DNA of 64,000 nucleotides from contig NZ_JAFVLN010000025.1 of the NCBI RefSeq assembly GCF_017377775.1, positions 35,948-99,947 on the forward strand, read 5' to 3'. The stretch is from Streptomyces sp. VRA16 Mangrove soil. GTDB taxonomy: Bacteria > Actinomycetota > Actinomycetes > Streptomycetales > Streptomycetaceae. Positions within the stretch are counted from its first letter, which is position 1. Every line of letters starts with the position of its first letter. Below are positions 18,008 through 26,772 of the stretch, in pieces. Position numbers and translations under genes: made by a program. Under the pieces are notes generated by a model. That model saw only the letters and a list, made by a program, of their open reading frames with translations, had not been told where the DNA came from and ran no database searches.

Positions 18008-20050
18008 CTAGCTACGCGCCCCGCCGAACGGCAGCTCGCGCGCGTGCACCACGTCCAGCCGGGAGACGGCCCGGGTCAGCACGACGTACAGCCGCTCAAG
18101 CCCCCGCGCCTCCCCCTCCACCACGGCCGCGGGCTCCACGGCGACGACGTGGTCGTACTCAAGACCCTTGACCTCACCCGCGGCGACGACGGCGACCCGC
18201 GCCCCGAGCTCGTCGGCCCCGGCCGCCTCGACACCGGCCGCGACGAGCCCGTCCCGCACCCGCGCCACGTCCGCCTCCGCGGCGATGACCCCGACGGACC
18301 CCTCGAAGCCGAGCGCCCGCCGCACGGCGTCGACCGCTCCCGCCACCACGTCGTCGACGCGCCGCACCCGCAACTCGCCGTCCCTGCGCAGCGATCGGGC
18401 GGGCGGCACCGACACATCGAGCCGTCCGAGCACCTGATTGGCCAGCTCGACCACGGCTTCCGGCACCCGGAACCCGACGGTCAGCGGCACCACGGCCGCC
18501 TCCGGCTTCCCCAGATGCCCGAGCTGCTCACCCCAGTCGCGCGCGGCCCACGGCGTGGTGCCCTGCGCCAGGTCCCCGAGCACGGTCAGCGAACCGAAGA
18601 CGGCGCGCCGCGCGATGGCCCGCGCCTGCATCGGGGAGAGGTCCTGCGCCTCGTCGACGACGATGTGCCCGTACCCCTCGGGGTGGTCGAGGAGCCCGGC
18701 GGCCTCGTCGATCAGCACCAGATCGGCGGCGGACCACTGGGCCGACTTGTACGAGCGCGGGGGCCGGTCCCACAGCAACGCCTGCTGCTCATCGGAGTCG
18801 AAGACCCCATCCGCAGCACCCGCCAACTCCGCCCCATCGGTCAGCAGTTGATGCACCACCTCCTCGGGCCGCACCTTGGGCCAGACCGCGTCCAGGAACT
18901 CCCGCACCGGACGCGCCCGCTCCATGCGCTGCTGCCAGGCCCGCCCGACGACCGCGCCGCGCCGCTCGGCCTGCTCCTGCAGGTGCCGCACGACGCGGCT
19001 GCGCACCCGCTCCCGCCCGACGAGATAGGGCGGCTCCTCGCTCCGCACCGCGCGGACGATCCCTTCGAGGACCGACTCCGACACCCGCCACCACGCCGCG
19101 TCGTCCTTCACGGCGAGGGACCCGGTGATCGCGGCCGTGGACACCCTGCCGTACAGGGCACGGCGCAGCACCTCGGCCATGCGCGGGTCGTGCTTGAGGG
19201 TGGCGGCGGGCTCGTCGTCGTACGACCGGACCGGGAACCGCCCGACGAGCTCCGCCACGGTGGACTGCCGCACCCCGTTCTCGCCGAGGGCGGGCAGCAC
19301 CGCGGAGATGTAGGAGAGGAAGGTGCGGTTGGGCCCGAGAACCAGGAGTCCACCGCGCTGGATGCGGCGCGGGAACGTGTAGAGCAGATACGCGGCCCGG
19401 TGCAGCCCGACGGCGGTCTTCCCGGTGCCCGGGGCGCCCTGGACGCACACGGAGTCGGCGAGCGCGGCGCGGACGAGGTCGTCCTGTTCGGGCTGGATGG
19501 TCGCGGCGATGTCGCGCATCGGCCCGACGCGCGGCCGCTCGATCTCCCCGGCGAGAATCGCGCTCGCGGCGCCGCCCTCGCCCCGCCCCAGCCGCTCGTC
19601 CTCCAGGCCGGTCAGATCCCGCGAGTCCCCCTTGCTCCCCGGCGCCCAGCCGAACCGGCGCCGTACGTCCACACCCTGTGGATCGTTGGCTCCGGCCTGG
19701 TAGAACGCCCGGGAGACCGGCGCCCGCCAGTCCACCACGAGCGGCGGCGCCGCTGGATGCTCGGTGATCCGCAGGCGCCCCACGTGGTAGCTCTGCCCGG
19801 CGTGCTCGCCGCCGGCCCCGAAGTCGAGCCGCCCGAAGAAGGCCGGAACCTGCGGCAGCTCCTTCAACTCCTTGGCCTTGCTGCGCAGTTGATAGCCGAG
19901 CACCTCGGCGTCGGCGCCGGAAGCAGAGGCGTTCTCACCGATGACGACCTGCTCGTCGGCGCCTTCGACCATGGCGGCGAGGGCGTCGCGGCACCGGTCG
20001 TGAAAACGGCGTTCGGCGACGAGGGCAGCGCTGATCTCGGCAGATGTCAT
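18008..20050 (-). CDS. helR: HelR/HelD-type RNA polymerase recycling ATPase
   Basis: 680 aa superfamily 1 helicase-like ATPase. Helical residues 1-70 form the N-terminal arm; VVDWRAPVSRAFYQAGANDP (about 106-125) is conserved in HelD. Walker A GAPGTGKT is at about 205-212, GHIVVDEAQDLSPMQ is motif II, and the C-terminal part contains VLTRAVSRLDVVHA (motif VI-like). HelD removes stalled RNA polymerase from DNA; HelR in Streptomyces also displaces rifamycins from the enzyme and gives tolerance. The length and motifs fit either name. GGTGGA stands 5 nt before ATG 20050. The tetR gene ends only 32 bp upstream, so the two are probably co-transcribed. Confidence 0.82.
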   Translation of the reverse strand: MTSAEISAALVAERRFHDRCRDALAAMVEGADEQVVIGENASASGADAEVLGYQLRSKAKELKELPQVPAFFGRLDFGAGGEHAGQSYHVGRLRITEHPAAPPLVVDWRAPVSRAFYQAGANDPQGVDVRRRFGWAPGSKGDSRDLTGLEDERLGRGEGGAASAILAGEIERPRVGPMRDIAATIQPEQDDLVRAALADSVCVQGAPGTGKTAVGLHRAAYLLYTFPRRIQRGGLLVLGPNRTFLSYISAVLPALGENGVRQSTVAELVGRFPVRSYDDEPAATLKHDPRMAEVLRRALYGRVSTAAITGSLAVKDDAAWWRVSESVLEGIVRAVRSEEPPYLVGRERVRSRVVRHLQEQAERRGAVVGRAWQQRMERARPVREFLDAVWPKVRPEEVVHQLLTDGAELAGAADGVFDSDEQQALLWDRPPRSYKSAQWSAADLVLIDEAAGLLDHPEGYGHIVVDEAQDLSPMQARAIARRAVFGSLTVLGDLAQGTTPWAARDWGEQLGHLGKPEAAVVPLTVGFRVPEAVVELANQVLGRLDVSVPPARSLRRDGELRVRRVDDVVAGAVDAVRRALGFEGSVGVIAAEADVARVRDGLVAAGVEAAGADELGARVAVVAAGEVKGLEYDHVVAVEPAAVVEGEARGLERLYVVLTRAVSRLDVVHARELPFGGARS

Positions 20051-20082
20051 ACATCCACCGTAACGCAACCGGGTTACATTTT

Positions 20083-20736
20083 TTACTCAGTAAGGCGGGC
20101 GCCCGGGGCAGCGGGCGCGCCGATCCCGGCCTCCAGCTGCCCGAACCCCAGCTCGGCGGCGCGCACCGCGTCCGCCTCCACCTGGTCCGCGGACTCCCCG
20201 GCCGCGATCCGGCGCCCGTTCTCCTGCGCCAGGATCCGCTGCACCGCCACGATCTGCCCGGCCGCGAGCCGCGCCGCGAGCTCCGGCCCGCCCAGCGCCC
20301 CGGCCAGCGCGTTCTCGGACCGCTCCTGATACCCGTACAGCCGCGCCACCAGCTGCGGCGTCCCGTACAGCAGCCGCTGATAGGCCAGCACCGCCGGGTG
20401 ATCGCACAGCCCGGTCACCGGGTCCCGGCGCCCGAGCCCCTCCAGAAAGTTCCGCCGCAGCGCCCCCAACGGGGTCTCGCCCTCGGCCCGCCCCACCACG
20501 ACCCGCGCCGCCTCGTCCTCGTGGTCGGCGAACCGGTGCAGCACCAGGTCCTCCTTCGCCGCGAAGTACCGGAACAGGGTCGGCTTGGACACCCCGGCGG
20601 CCGCGGCGATCTCGGCGACGGACACCGCGTCGTACCCCCGCTCCAGGAACATCCGGATCGCGGTCTCGGAGAGCGCCTCCCGGGTGCGCTGCTTCTTGCG
20701 TTCGCGGAGGGTGGGGGTGGGGTGCGGGGTGGTCAT
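20083..20736 (-). CDS. TetR-family transcriptional regulator
   Basis: 217 aa. The N-terminal HTH reads LRERKKQRTREALSETAIRM then VAEIAAAAGVSKPTLFRYFA (about 10-60), followed by an all-helical ligand domain with GAPAAPGARLTE at the end. It belongs to the AcrR-like group common in Streptomyces. Its ATG overlaps the stop of the upstream phosphotransferase gene (ATGA), which is unusual for a regulator and places it inside the operon. The 32-bp gap to helR contains GTAAC-n8-GTTAC on the minus strand, a possible operator for this protein. Confidence 0.88.
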   Translation of the reverse strand: MTTPHPTPTLRERKKQRTREALSETAIRMFLERGYDAVSVAEIAAAAGVSKPTLFRYFAAKEDLVLHRFADHEDEAARVVVGRAEGETPLGALRRNFLEGLGRRDPVTGLCDHPAVLAYQRLLYGTPQLVARLYGYQERSENALAGALGGPELAARLAAGQIVAVQRILAQENGRRIAAGESADQVEADAVRAAELGFGQLEAGIGAPAAPGARLTE

Positions 20737-21827
20737 GGAAGTGCAGCGTAATCGCGGCAGGCGACGGCGAGCGCGGAGGCGATGTCCCGAGCGGACGGAA
20801 CGTCCGGCAGCCCGAGCGGCGCCGCCCCCCTGGCCAGGACGCCGTGCAGCGGAGCCGCCGCGGCCCACAGCCGTGCCGTGTCCGGTCCCGGTCCGTCGCA
20901 CAGGGTGAGCGCGCAGCGGATGACGTCGGTGAACACCGACTGCGCCCGCTTGAAGCCGAGCAGCGGCGGCAGGTCGCCACGCCAGCCGGCCGAGCAGCCG
21001 GGGGCGGCCTCCTCCACGGCCCGGCACCACAGACGGATCACTTCCTGTTCCTGGGCGGGCGGGTAACCCATCAGGTGGAGGTGGGTGGCCAGGTCGTAGA
21101 GCGGATCACCGAACATGGCCAACTCCCAGTCTATGACCCACAGTTCACCGAACTCGTCGACGATCAGGTTCTCCCTGTGCAGGTCTCCGTGGACCAGGCG
21201 GAAGGGGCGTTCGCGCAGCCCCGCGGCCCAGGCGCGCAGCCGCCCGAAGCAGCCGTCGTCCACACCGAGGGCCCGGAAGAGGTCACCGAAGCGGTCGGCG
21301 TGAACCACGTAGACGCTGCCCTCGACGAAATCGATCAACTTCCCCAGGCAGGCTCCGGTGTCACCGTCGCTCGGCACGGTCTCGCCGGGCACCCGCCGCT
21401 CGGCCAGCACCTCCCGGTCCCTGACCGACGCCAGTTCGCGGAACACGTCCACGATCTGATGGACCAGCGGCCAGGGCACGGCCTCGCCCGTCCCGGACAG
21501 CCGGGCCAGCGTCTCCCCCTCGATGTAGCGCTGCAGGCCGGCCCCGCCGACCTCGATGACCTCGGGGACGCGGCGCACCCGGTGGCTCAGGGCACGCACG
21601 AGGTCCGGCTCCGAGGCGAAGCAGCGCCGGTCGAAGCGGACGAGCCCGGCCCGCGCCGACCGGCTCTTCCAGCGGACGGGACGTGGGTGGCGGCCCTCCC
21701 GGAGAGGGAAGACGTACGTGTCGTGGTGAGCGCCTGTCAGCGGGCCCTCGACAACCGACGCGTCACCGGAGAGTTCCACCGCCGACCGCCATGCCGGACT
21801 CACGCTCCCGTTCGAGAAGCTCCGCAT
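20733..21827 (-). CDS. Aminoglycoside phosphotransferase-fold kinase (first copy)
   Basis: 364 aa. The kinase core is clear: LVHGDLHRENLIV near residue 220 supplies the Brenner-type HxDxxxxN catalytic loop, and WVIDWELAMFGDPLYDLATH the metal-binding Asp. The N-lobe is weak, with no obvious P-loop Gly motif, though ALSHRVRRVPEVIE could hold the conserved Glu. The substrate cannot be named; the superfamily includes antibiotic, choline, hydroxylysine and sugar kinases. It overlaps the upstream paralogue by 28 bp and the tetR gene by 4 bp. Similarity to that neighbour throughout the catalytic region (DWELA-x-x-GDP) shows an old duplication. Confidence 0.8.
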   Translation of the reverse strand: MRSFSNGSVSPAWRSAVELSGDASVVEGPLTGAHHDTYVFPLREGRHPRPVRWKSRSARAGLVRFDRRCFASEPDLVRALSHRVRRVPEVIEVGGAGLQRYIEGETLARLSGTGEAVPWPLVHQIVDVFRELASVRDREVLAERRVPGETVPSDGDTGACLGKLIDFVEGSVYVVHADRFGDLFRALGVDDGCFGRLRAWAAGLRERPFRLVHGDLHRENLIVDEFGELWVIDWELAMFGDPLYDLATHLHLMGYPPAQEQEVIRLWCRAVEEAAPGCSAGWRGDLPPLLGFKRAQSVFTDVIRCALTLCDGPGPDTARLWAAAAPLHGVLARGAAPLGLPDVPSARDIASALAVACRDYAALP

Positions 21828-22999
21828 GAGAGCCCAGGATCCGCGTCGCCTGCGTCCGGTGCAACGGTGTCCCGGTCCCTGAGGTCATTTTCGTGCCAGG
21901 AGCACAGTCCCTTGCGGACAAGGGCCGGCTCCGGCCAGGTGCTCAGCCCCAGCGGCACCGCGGCCCGTGCCACCGCGCGGTGGATCCGCTGCGCCGCCGC
22001 GTCGAAGTCCTGCTCGGTCGGCTCGCCGCCGAGGGACAGGGCGGCCCGCATCGTGTCGGGGAAGACCGACTGCACGTATTCGAACGCCAGGTACCAGTCG
22101 AGGTCCTCGCGCCAGTTCTCGACCATGCGGCCGGAACGGGACTCTTTCATCCTGATGGCCCAGAGTTCCTTCATGGCCTCCCGCTCACGGTCCCCGTACC
22201 CCATCCGCACGAGATGGGTGGCGAGGTCGTGCACCGGATCGCCGTACAACGCCAGTTCCCAGTCGATGAAGCAGAGCCGCTCGCCGACCCCTGGCACGTC
22301 CGAGACGATCACATTGGCCCGGTGGAGGTCGGTGTGCAGGACGGAGAACGGCCGGTCGGTCAGGCGCGTGCTGCGGTCCAGCCGGTCCAGGAAGGTGTCG
22401 ATCGGATTGTCCGGAACACCCACCGTCCGGAAGAGCTCACCGAACCGCCGACGGTTGGCCTCGTACACCTTCTCCTGGGCGAAACGGGCCAGCCAGCCCA
22501 GGAACTGGCGGCTCCCCTCCGTCGGATAGCCGTCCGGCAGCTTGGGCAGCCACTTCAGCCGTACGTCGGTGAGGCGCGCGAACAGATCGGCGAAGGCCTC
22601 GAGGCGTGCCGTGCCCACCTCGCCGTCCGGCGCGACCTCCGAGAGCGGCGCACCCGGCTGATACGAGTGCAGGGACCATCCCTCTAACTCCGCCAGACAG
22701 CGCGGGACCCGGGAGACGCTGCGGCGGACCGCATCGAGCACCGCCTTCTCGCTCTCCCACAGGCGCGGCACCACTTGGAGAGTGTCCAGCGGCATACGGA
22801 ACTTGCCGCGGGACTTGCCCTTGAGACCGAACAGCTTGTCTCCGGTACGGAACAGCAGGGTGAGACCGGGCCCGAGCGGGGCGACCACGTTCTCGTTGTG
22901 GTGCCCCGTGATCACTTCCCCGTCCGGGGCGCAGCGGGCCGTCTCCGCGGCCTTGCGGAGCCATGCCCTGCGCACGCTGCTGGGCGAGAGTGCCGACAT
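21800..22999 (-). CDS. Aminoglycoside phosphotransferase-fold kinase (second copy)
   Basis: 399 aa. VLHTDLHRANVIVSDVPG (near 255) is the catalytic loop and LCFIDWELALYGDPVHDLAT the metal motif. The N-terminal lobe (HNENVVAPLGPGLTLLFRTG) resembles the ATP-binding beta sheet, with PLDTLQVVPRLWESEKAVLD carrying the helix that usually holds Glu. It is more complete than its downstream paralogue and has a C-terminal extension of about 30 residues (DRDTVAPDAGDADPG). The start is uncertain: ATG 22999 has a poorly spaced GGAGGG, and in-frame ATG 23044 is the other option. It follows the GntR gene by 54 bp in the same operon. Confidence 0.8.
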   Translation of the reverse strand: MSALSPSSVRRAWLRKAAETARCAPDGEVITGHHNENVVAPLGPGLTLLFRTGDKLFGLKGKSRGKFRMPLDTLQVVPRLWESEKAVLDAVRRSVSRVPRCLAELEGWSLHSYQPGAPLSEVAPDGEVGTARLEAFADLFARLTDVRLKWLPKLPDGYPTEGSRQFLGWLARFAQEKVYEANRRRFGELFRTVGVPDNPIDTFLDRLDRSTRLTDRPFSVLHTDLHRANVIVSDVPGVGERLCFIDWELALYGDPVHDLATHLVRMGYGDREREAMKELWAIRMKESRSGRMVENWREDLDWYLAFEYVQSVFPDTMRAALSLGGEPTEQDFDAAAQRIHRAVARAAVPLGLSTWPEPALVRKGLCSWHENDLRDRDTVAPDAGDADPGLSCGASRTGA

Positions 23000-23053
23000 G
23001 AGCGCACACAGTAGCCCTCCGCCGCCGAGGGGGCCACTTGACATATGCCAGGG

Positions 23054-23923
23054 TCATCCCAAGGGCTGAGCCACATGGTCCCAGACATGGTCGAACATCA
23101 ACTGCTCGGATTGCACGAACAGTTGGTCCCTGCCGCCCACACCCCGCTCGAACACGTACATCGCGGTCTCTGCGCCGTCCACGTCCCTCAGCGGCTTCAG
23201 CTCCTCATAGGGGTAGACGTCCCGCATGAAGCGGCCCGGGATGTAATGGCCGAGCAGAAGCACCTGCCGGTTGAAGAGGTACGTCTTGCGCACCGGGGTC
23301 CCGCGCAGGCTCCGGAACTCCGCCTGGGCATCGATCTTCAGCTCCGAGCGCAGCCGCGCGAACATCTGCTGCAGACGAATCCGGTGCGCCTCACCCTGAA
23401 GCCTGTTGCGCCGGTCCACCGCTTCGTCCATCTCGGGGTCGGGCCCCCAGCCCCCCTCCGGGGCCGGATAGTCGAGCCTCTCGTCGGCCCGGGGCAGCAT
23501 CACCCGCACCCGGCACACGCGCGGCTGCAGGGTCTGCTCGTAGAACTTGGTCATCATCTCGCCGAACCCCAGCATCAGCGTCTCCGCCGTCAGACTCACG
23601 GCATCGATCTGCACCTCGGGGGCCTTCAGCACCTCGGACAAATGGGTGACCAGAACGCTGCGCGCCGCCCGGGACGGGTCGGCCTCCACGACCGCCTTGC
23701 CCGGGGCGACCGTGGGAGGGCTGCCCCGTCCCACATTCGTCAGCAGGCCGTCCGACTTCAACTGCTCCAGCGCCTGGCGCACCTTGGACCGCTCGACGCC
23801 GAACTGATCGGCGAGGTCGGCCTGGGTGGGCAGCCTTTCGCCCCCCTGGAGTCTGCCGGACTCGATCCACCGGCTCAGCTCGGCCGCGATCTGTTCGGGG
23901 GTGACAGCATTCTCCGCGCCCAT
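23054..23923 (-). CDS. GntR-family regulator, copy 1, with non-UTRA effector domain
   Basis: 289 aa. The winged HTH (about 5-75) contains GGERLPTQADLADQFGVERS and VRQALEQLKSDGLLTNVGRG. The C-terminal ~200 residues (VRVMLPRADERLDYPAPEGG, then RNRLQGEAHRIRLQQMFARL and VRKTYLFNRQVLLLGHYIPG) are shared with the two GntR copies upstream but do not look like the usual FCD or UTRA domains. The layout resembles the PLD-like sensor modules of some actinobacterial regulators, without catalytic HKD motifs; this is only an impression. Upstream lie a -10-like TAGGGT and a perfect 15-bp inverted repeat. GGAGGAGG precedes ATG 23923. Confidence 0.83.
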   Translation of the reverse strand: MGAENAVTPEQIAAELSRWIESGRLQGGERLPTQADLADQFGVERSKVRQALEQLKSDGLLTNVGRGSPPTVAPGKAVVEADPSRAARSVLVTHLSEVLKAPEVQIDAVSLTAETLMLGFGEMMTKFYEQTLQPRVCRVRVMLPRADERLDYPAPEGGWGPDPEMDEAVDRRNRLQGEAHRIRLQQMFARLRSELKIDAQAEFRSLRGTPVRKTYLFNRQVLLLGHYIPGRFMRDVYPYEELKPLRDVDGAETAMYVFERGVGGRDQLFVQSEQLMFDHVWDHVAQPLG

Positions 23924-23970
23924 CCCGCCCCGCCTCCTCCGCAAGCGCCAACTCCTGACAACCCTACGCC

Positions 23971-23985
23971 AGTTGGCTGCCAACT
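23971..23985. promoter_or_regulatory. 15-bp inverted repeat, GntR operator (copy 1)
   Basis: AGTTGGCTGCCAACT is a perfect palindrome around a central base. It sits 4 bp upstream of a minus-strand TAGGGT (-10-like) box for GntR copy 1 and inside the gap between that gene and the first HAD gene. It shares the core GTTGGYNRCCAAC with the sites at 26773 and 28077. Confidence 0.7.
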
Positions 23986-24029
23986 CCGCCGGGTCTACGC
24001 GAAGGCGCGGCGGCACCGGAAGCCGCTGG

Positions 24030-24806
24030 TCAGGCGCGGTCGCGCAGAATCGCCAGCACCTCCTCCAGGGAGCCCACGACATGACGGGCCCCGGCAGCGG
24101 TGAGATCCGCGGCCTCCGCGCTGCCGCGCGCGTACCCCAGGAACGGGACTCCCGCCGCCCGTGCGGCCGTGAAGTCCGAGACGGTGTCCCCGACCATCAG
24201 CGCGTCCGAGGCGTCGGCCTCCAGGCCCCGCAGCGCCCTGTTGAGGCAGTGCGGATCCGGCTTGAGCAGCTCTAGTTCCTGCGTCCGGCCGTAGATGTGC
24301 GGCTCGAAACAGCCGGAGAGACCGCGTCCGGCGAGATAACGGCGCACCGCCTCGGGCGAGTTGTTCGTGGCGACGGCCAGGCGCGCCCCGACCGCCTGCC
24401 AGGTCCGGATGACCGGATCGGCGTACGGCGTCGGGAACGCACTGTGCACGGCCTGCAGCTCATCTTCGGCGAGACGTTTCTCCATCTGCCGGGCCAACGC
24501 ACCGTGCTGAGGCAGGCCGCCGACCTTCGCCAGCGCGGCATGCGGGTCCAGACGCCGCTGCTCCGTCCGGGTCAGGACGTCGAGCCGCCCTTTGGACTCC
24601 AGCCACAGCAGCTGCTCGCGGCCGATGTCCCGCGCCGAGTCCCCCGGGAAGAGCCGGCAGATGGGCCCGTCGAAATCGAAGAGGACGAACGTGGCACGTC
24701 TGATCACGTCCCTCAACTCGGTTCTCTCGTACGTCACTTCCTTCGAGCCGTCCTCGCCGCTCACGTCACCCACCAGAACAGTCTGCTGCGTCGCGTCTGA
24801 AGTCAC
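24030..24806 (-). CDS. HAD-family phosphatase (copy 1)
   Basis: 258 aa. All four HAD motifs are present: FDFDGPICRLF (nucleophile Asp near 44), ATNNSPEAVRRYL (motif II Ser), LLKPDP (motif III Lys) and MVGDTVSDFTAARAAGVPFL (motif IV Asp). A helical cap (GDSARDIGREQLLWLESKGR onward) sits between motifs I and II, as in phosphoglycolate phosphatase-like subfamily IA. It should hydrolyse a small phosphate ester. GTG 24806 is chosen because it aligns with the start of the neighbouring paralogue, giving 42 versus 41 residues before the motif. The 106-bp gap downstream contains the GntR operator and promoter. Confidence 0.83.
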   Translation of the reverse strand: MTSDATQQTVLVGDVSGEDGSKEVTYERTELRDVIRRATFVLFDFDGPICRLFPGDSARDIGREQLLWLESKGRLDVLTRTEQRRLDPHAALAKVGGLPQHGALARQMEKRLAEDELQAVHSAFPTPYADPVIRTWQAVGARLAVATNNSPEAVRRYLAGRGLSGCFEPHIYGRTQELELLKPDPHCLNRALRGLEADASDALMVGDTVSDFTAARAAGVPFLGYARGSAEAADLTAAGARHVVGSLEEVLAILRDRA

Positions 24807-24894
24807 CAGGAAAGTGTCGGGTCCGGCCGCACGGTTTCCCAGAGGCCGGAAGGGCCTTTGCCTGGGTCCTTCACACAACGGGAGCCGTCGTGCC

Positions 24895-25674
24895 TCACGG
24901 CGGCGAGACAACGCGCAGAATGTCCAGGACCTCCCCCAGGGCGGTCACCACGAAGGGCGCCTCGGCCTGGTGCAGCAGCTGTGCCTTGCGCTCGTTGCGG
25001 GCGTATCCCAGGAACATCACCCCCGCGGCCCGCGCGGCCTCCAGGTCGCTCGGTCCGTCGCCGACCATGAGGGTGGCCCCGGGGGACCCGCCCATCGCCC
25101 GCAGCGCTCGCCGGAGCGTGTCCGGGTCCGGTTTGAGGAGATCGGGATCGTGCGTACGCCCGTAGATGTGTGGCCCGAAACATGCGGAGAGCCCACGCCC
25201 GGCGAGATAACGGCGGACCGCCTCCGGGGAGTTGTTCGTCGTGACGGCCAGCCGGGCGCCCGATCGTCGCCATGCGCGGATCAGCCGGTCGGACCCGTCG
25301 GTGGGCCGGGCGGTGCGCGCCGCCAGCAGTTCCCGGCCGCTGAGGAACCGCTCCATGTCCTGGACCAGCGGGTCGCCGCGCCGGCTGCGGTGCAGGCAGC
25401 GCAACGCCGCCTGTGGGTCCACGGCCGCCCGCGCGTCGCCGGCCAGCACGTCGTGCAGGCCTCGGTCGTCCAGCCATTGCGCCAGGTCCTTCGCGACGTC
25501 CTCGGCAGGGACCCCCTGGAAGAGCCGGCAGATCGGCCCGTCGAAATCGAACAGCACCTGGCGTGTACGCGCGATCAGGGCGGCCAGGCCGCCGGACGGT
25601 CGCGCCTCGTCCGTCCCGTCGGCAGCGGCGGCCCCCTGCCCGGACCCGTCGGGGGCCACCTCGTCACGGGCCAC
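24895..25674 (-). CDS. HAD-family phosphatase (copy 2)
   Basis: 259 aa paralogue of the downstream HAD protein. VLFDFDGPICRLFQGVPAED carries the nucleophile Asp (near 43), TTNNSPEAVRRYLAGRGLSA motif II, LLKPDPDTLRRALRAMGGSP motif III, and MVGDGPSDLEAARAAGVMFL motif IV. All catalytic residues are intact. The GTG start overlaps the stop of the GntR gene upstream by one base (TAGTG), so translation is probably coupled. The pair arose by tandem duplication; their N-terminal ~40 residues are unrelated, which suggests different regulation or partners rather than different chemistry. Confidence 0.84.
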   Translation of the reverse strand: MARDEVAPDGSGQGAAAADGTDEARPSGGLAALIARTRQVLFDFDGPICRLFQGVPAEDVAKDLAQWLDDRGLHDVLAGDARAAVDPQAALRCLHRSRRGDPLVQDMERFLSGRELLAARTARPTDGSDRLIRAWRRSGARLAVTTNNSPEAVRRYLAGRGLSACFGPHIYGRTHDPDLLKPDPDTLRRALRAMGGSPGATLMVGDGPSDLEAARAAGVMFLGYARNERKAQLLHQAEAPFVVTALGEVLDILRVVSPP

Positions 25675-26684
25675 TAGGACAGCGTCAGGTCCGACGTGAT
25701 GGTTGCCCAGAGCGCGTCGAACCATTTCTGCGACTCCTCCACGAACGCCCGGTCCCGGTGCCCCGCGCGCTGCTCGAAGGAGAAGAGGAGGGCGCGGGAA
25801 CCCGTCGCCGAGTACATCTCCAGCTTCGTTCCGCTGTCGATCTCCTCCTCACGCCTGGTGACCATGTAGTACGAGAGCAGCGCCTCCTCCTCGTTGAGGA
25901 GGTAGAGCTTGATCGGCGGGGTGAACGGCAGGGACCGGAACGTCACGTGGACGTCGATGTTGTGCGAGGAGCGCAGCGAGCGGAGGTTGTGGCGCAGCAC
26001 CTGGCCCTGGGCATTGCGGGTGGCGAGCCAGCGCTGATGGACCGCCTCGTCGTCGGCGCGGTGGGTGCCGTCGTCGGGGTCCGGCACCACGACCGGGAAG
26101 GCCAGGTCGATGTCGCGGCTGGGCAGCAGGATGCGTACGTCGATGGAGTCGGGGCACATCCGGCCCTCGTGGATCAGCCGGAGCGGTTCGCCGAGGGCGA
26201 GCATCAGGGTCTCGGAGGTCATGCAGACCGCGTCGATGCGTACGGCCGGCGCCCGGAACGCCTGCACCAGGCGCGGGGACAGGGCGACCATCGTGGGCTG
26301 CGGCTCGCCGGGCGCGTCGGCCGCGGTGGCGACGCGTGGCGGGCTGCCCTTGCTGCGGCTGCTCAACAGGCCGTCGGCCTCCAGGATCTGCAGGGCCTGC
26401 CGGACCGTGCCGCGCTCCACCCGGAACTCACCGGCGAGCAGCGCCTGGGTGGGCAGCCTGTCCCCCGCCTTGAGCAGCCCCGTCTTGATCCGACGGCGCA
26501 GTTCGTCAGCGATCTCCCGGGCCCCCGGCCTTCTGCCGCCGTTCGCCGCCGCGTCCGTCCCGCCCGACGCATCCGCCGCATCCGCTGTGCCCATCGCGTC
26601 CATCGCGTCCATCGCGTCCGTCGCGTTCGTCGTGTTCGCCGCGCCTGCCATGTCTGCCATGTGTGCCACGCTCTCCCCGCTCAC
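25674..26684 (-). CDS. GntR-family regulator, copy 2, coupled to HAD phosphatase
   Basis: 336 aa. A low-complexity Ala/Asp/Met/Thr stretch (DAMDAMDAMGTADAADASGG) precedes the winged HTH (about 55-125: GDRLPTQALLAGEFRVERGT, VRQALQILEADGLLSSRSKG). The ~200-residue effector domain contains VRILLPSRDIDLAFP, RWLATRNAQGQVLRHNLRSL and IKLYLLNEEEALLSYYMVTR; it is very similar to GntR copy 3 and more distant from copy 1. GTG 26684 is chosen because TACCGT lies 6 nt upstream, exactly as TAGCGT does in copy 3, indicating a leaderless start. Just behind that box is a 27-bp imperfect inverted repeat. A small membrane protein gene is divergent. Confidence 0.84.
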   Translation of the reverse strand: MSGESVAHMADMAGAANTTNATDAMDAMDAMGTADAADASGGTDAAANGGRRPGAREIADELRRRIKTGLLKAGDRLPTQALLAGEFRVERGTVRQALQILEADGLLSSRSKGSPPRVATAADAPGEPQPTMVALSPRLVQAFRAPAVRIDAVCMTSETLMLALGEPLRLIHEGRMCPDSIDVRILLPSRDIDLAFPVVVPDPDDGTHRADDEAVHQRWLATRNAQGQVLRHNLRSLRSSHNIDVHVTFRSLPFTPPIKLYLLNEEEALLSYYMVTRREEEIDSGTKLEMYSATGSRALLFSFEQRAGHRDRAFVEESQKWFDALWATITSDLTLS

Positions 26685-26690
26685 AGCCAA

Positions 26691-26723
26691 ACGGTACAAC
26701 TACCCCCCACTTGGCGGGAGTTG
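26691..26723 (-). promoter_or_regulatory. Leaderless promoter box plus 27-bp operator of GntR copy 2
   Basis: On the minus strand CAACTCCCGCCAAGTGGGGG-GTAGTTG (26723-26697) abuts TACCGT (26696-26691), which is 6 nt from the GTG start. The arrangement is identical in spacing to the promoter of GntR copy 3. The repeat has outer arms CAACT/AGTTG, so repressor binding would block the -10/-35 region. Confidence 0.65.
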
Positions 26724-26772
26724 TTGATGACTTGTTTATTCCTCGCACCAAGTTGGGGACAACAATCGTGAG

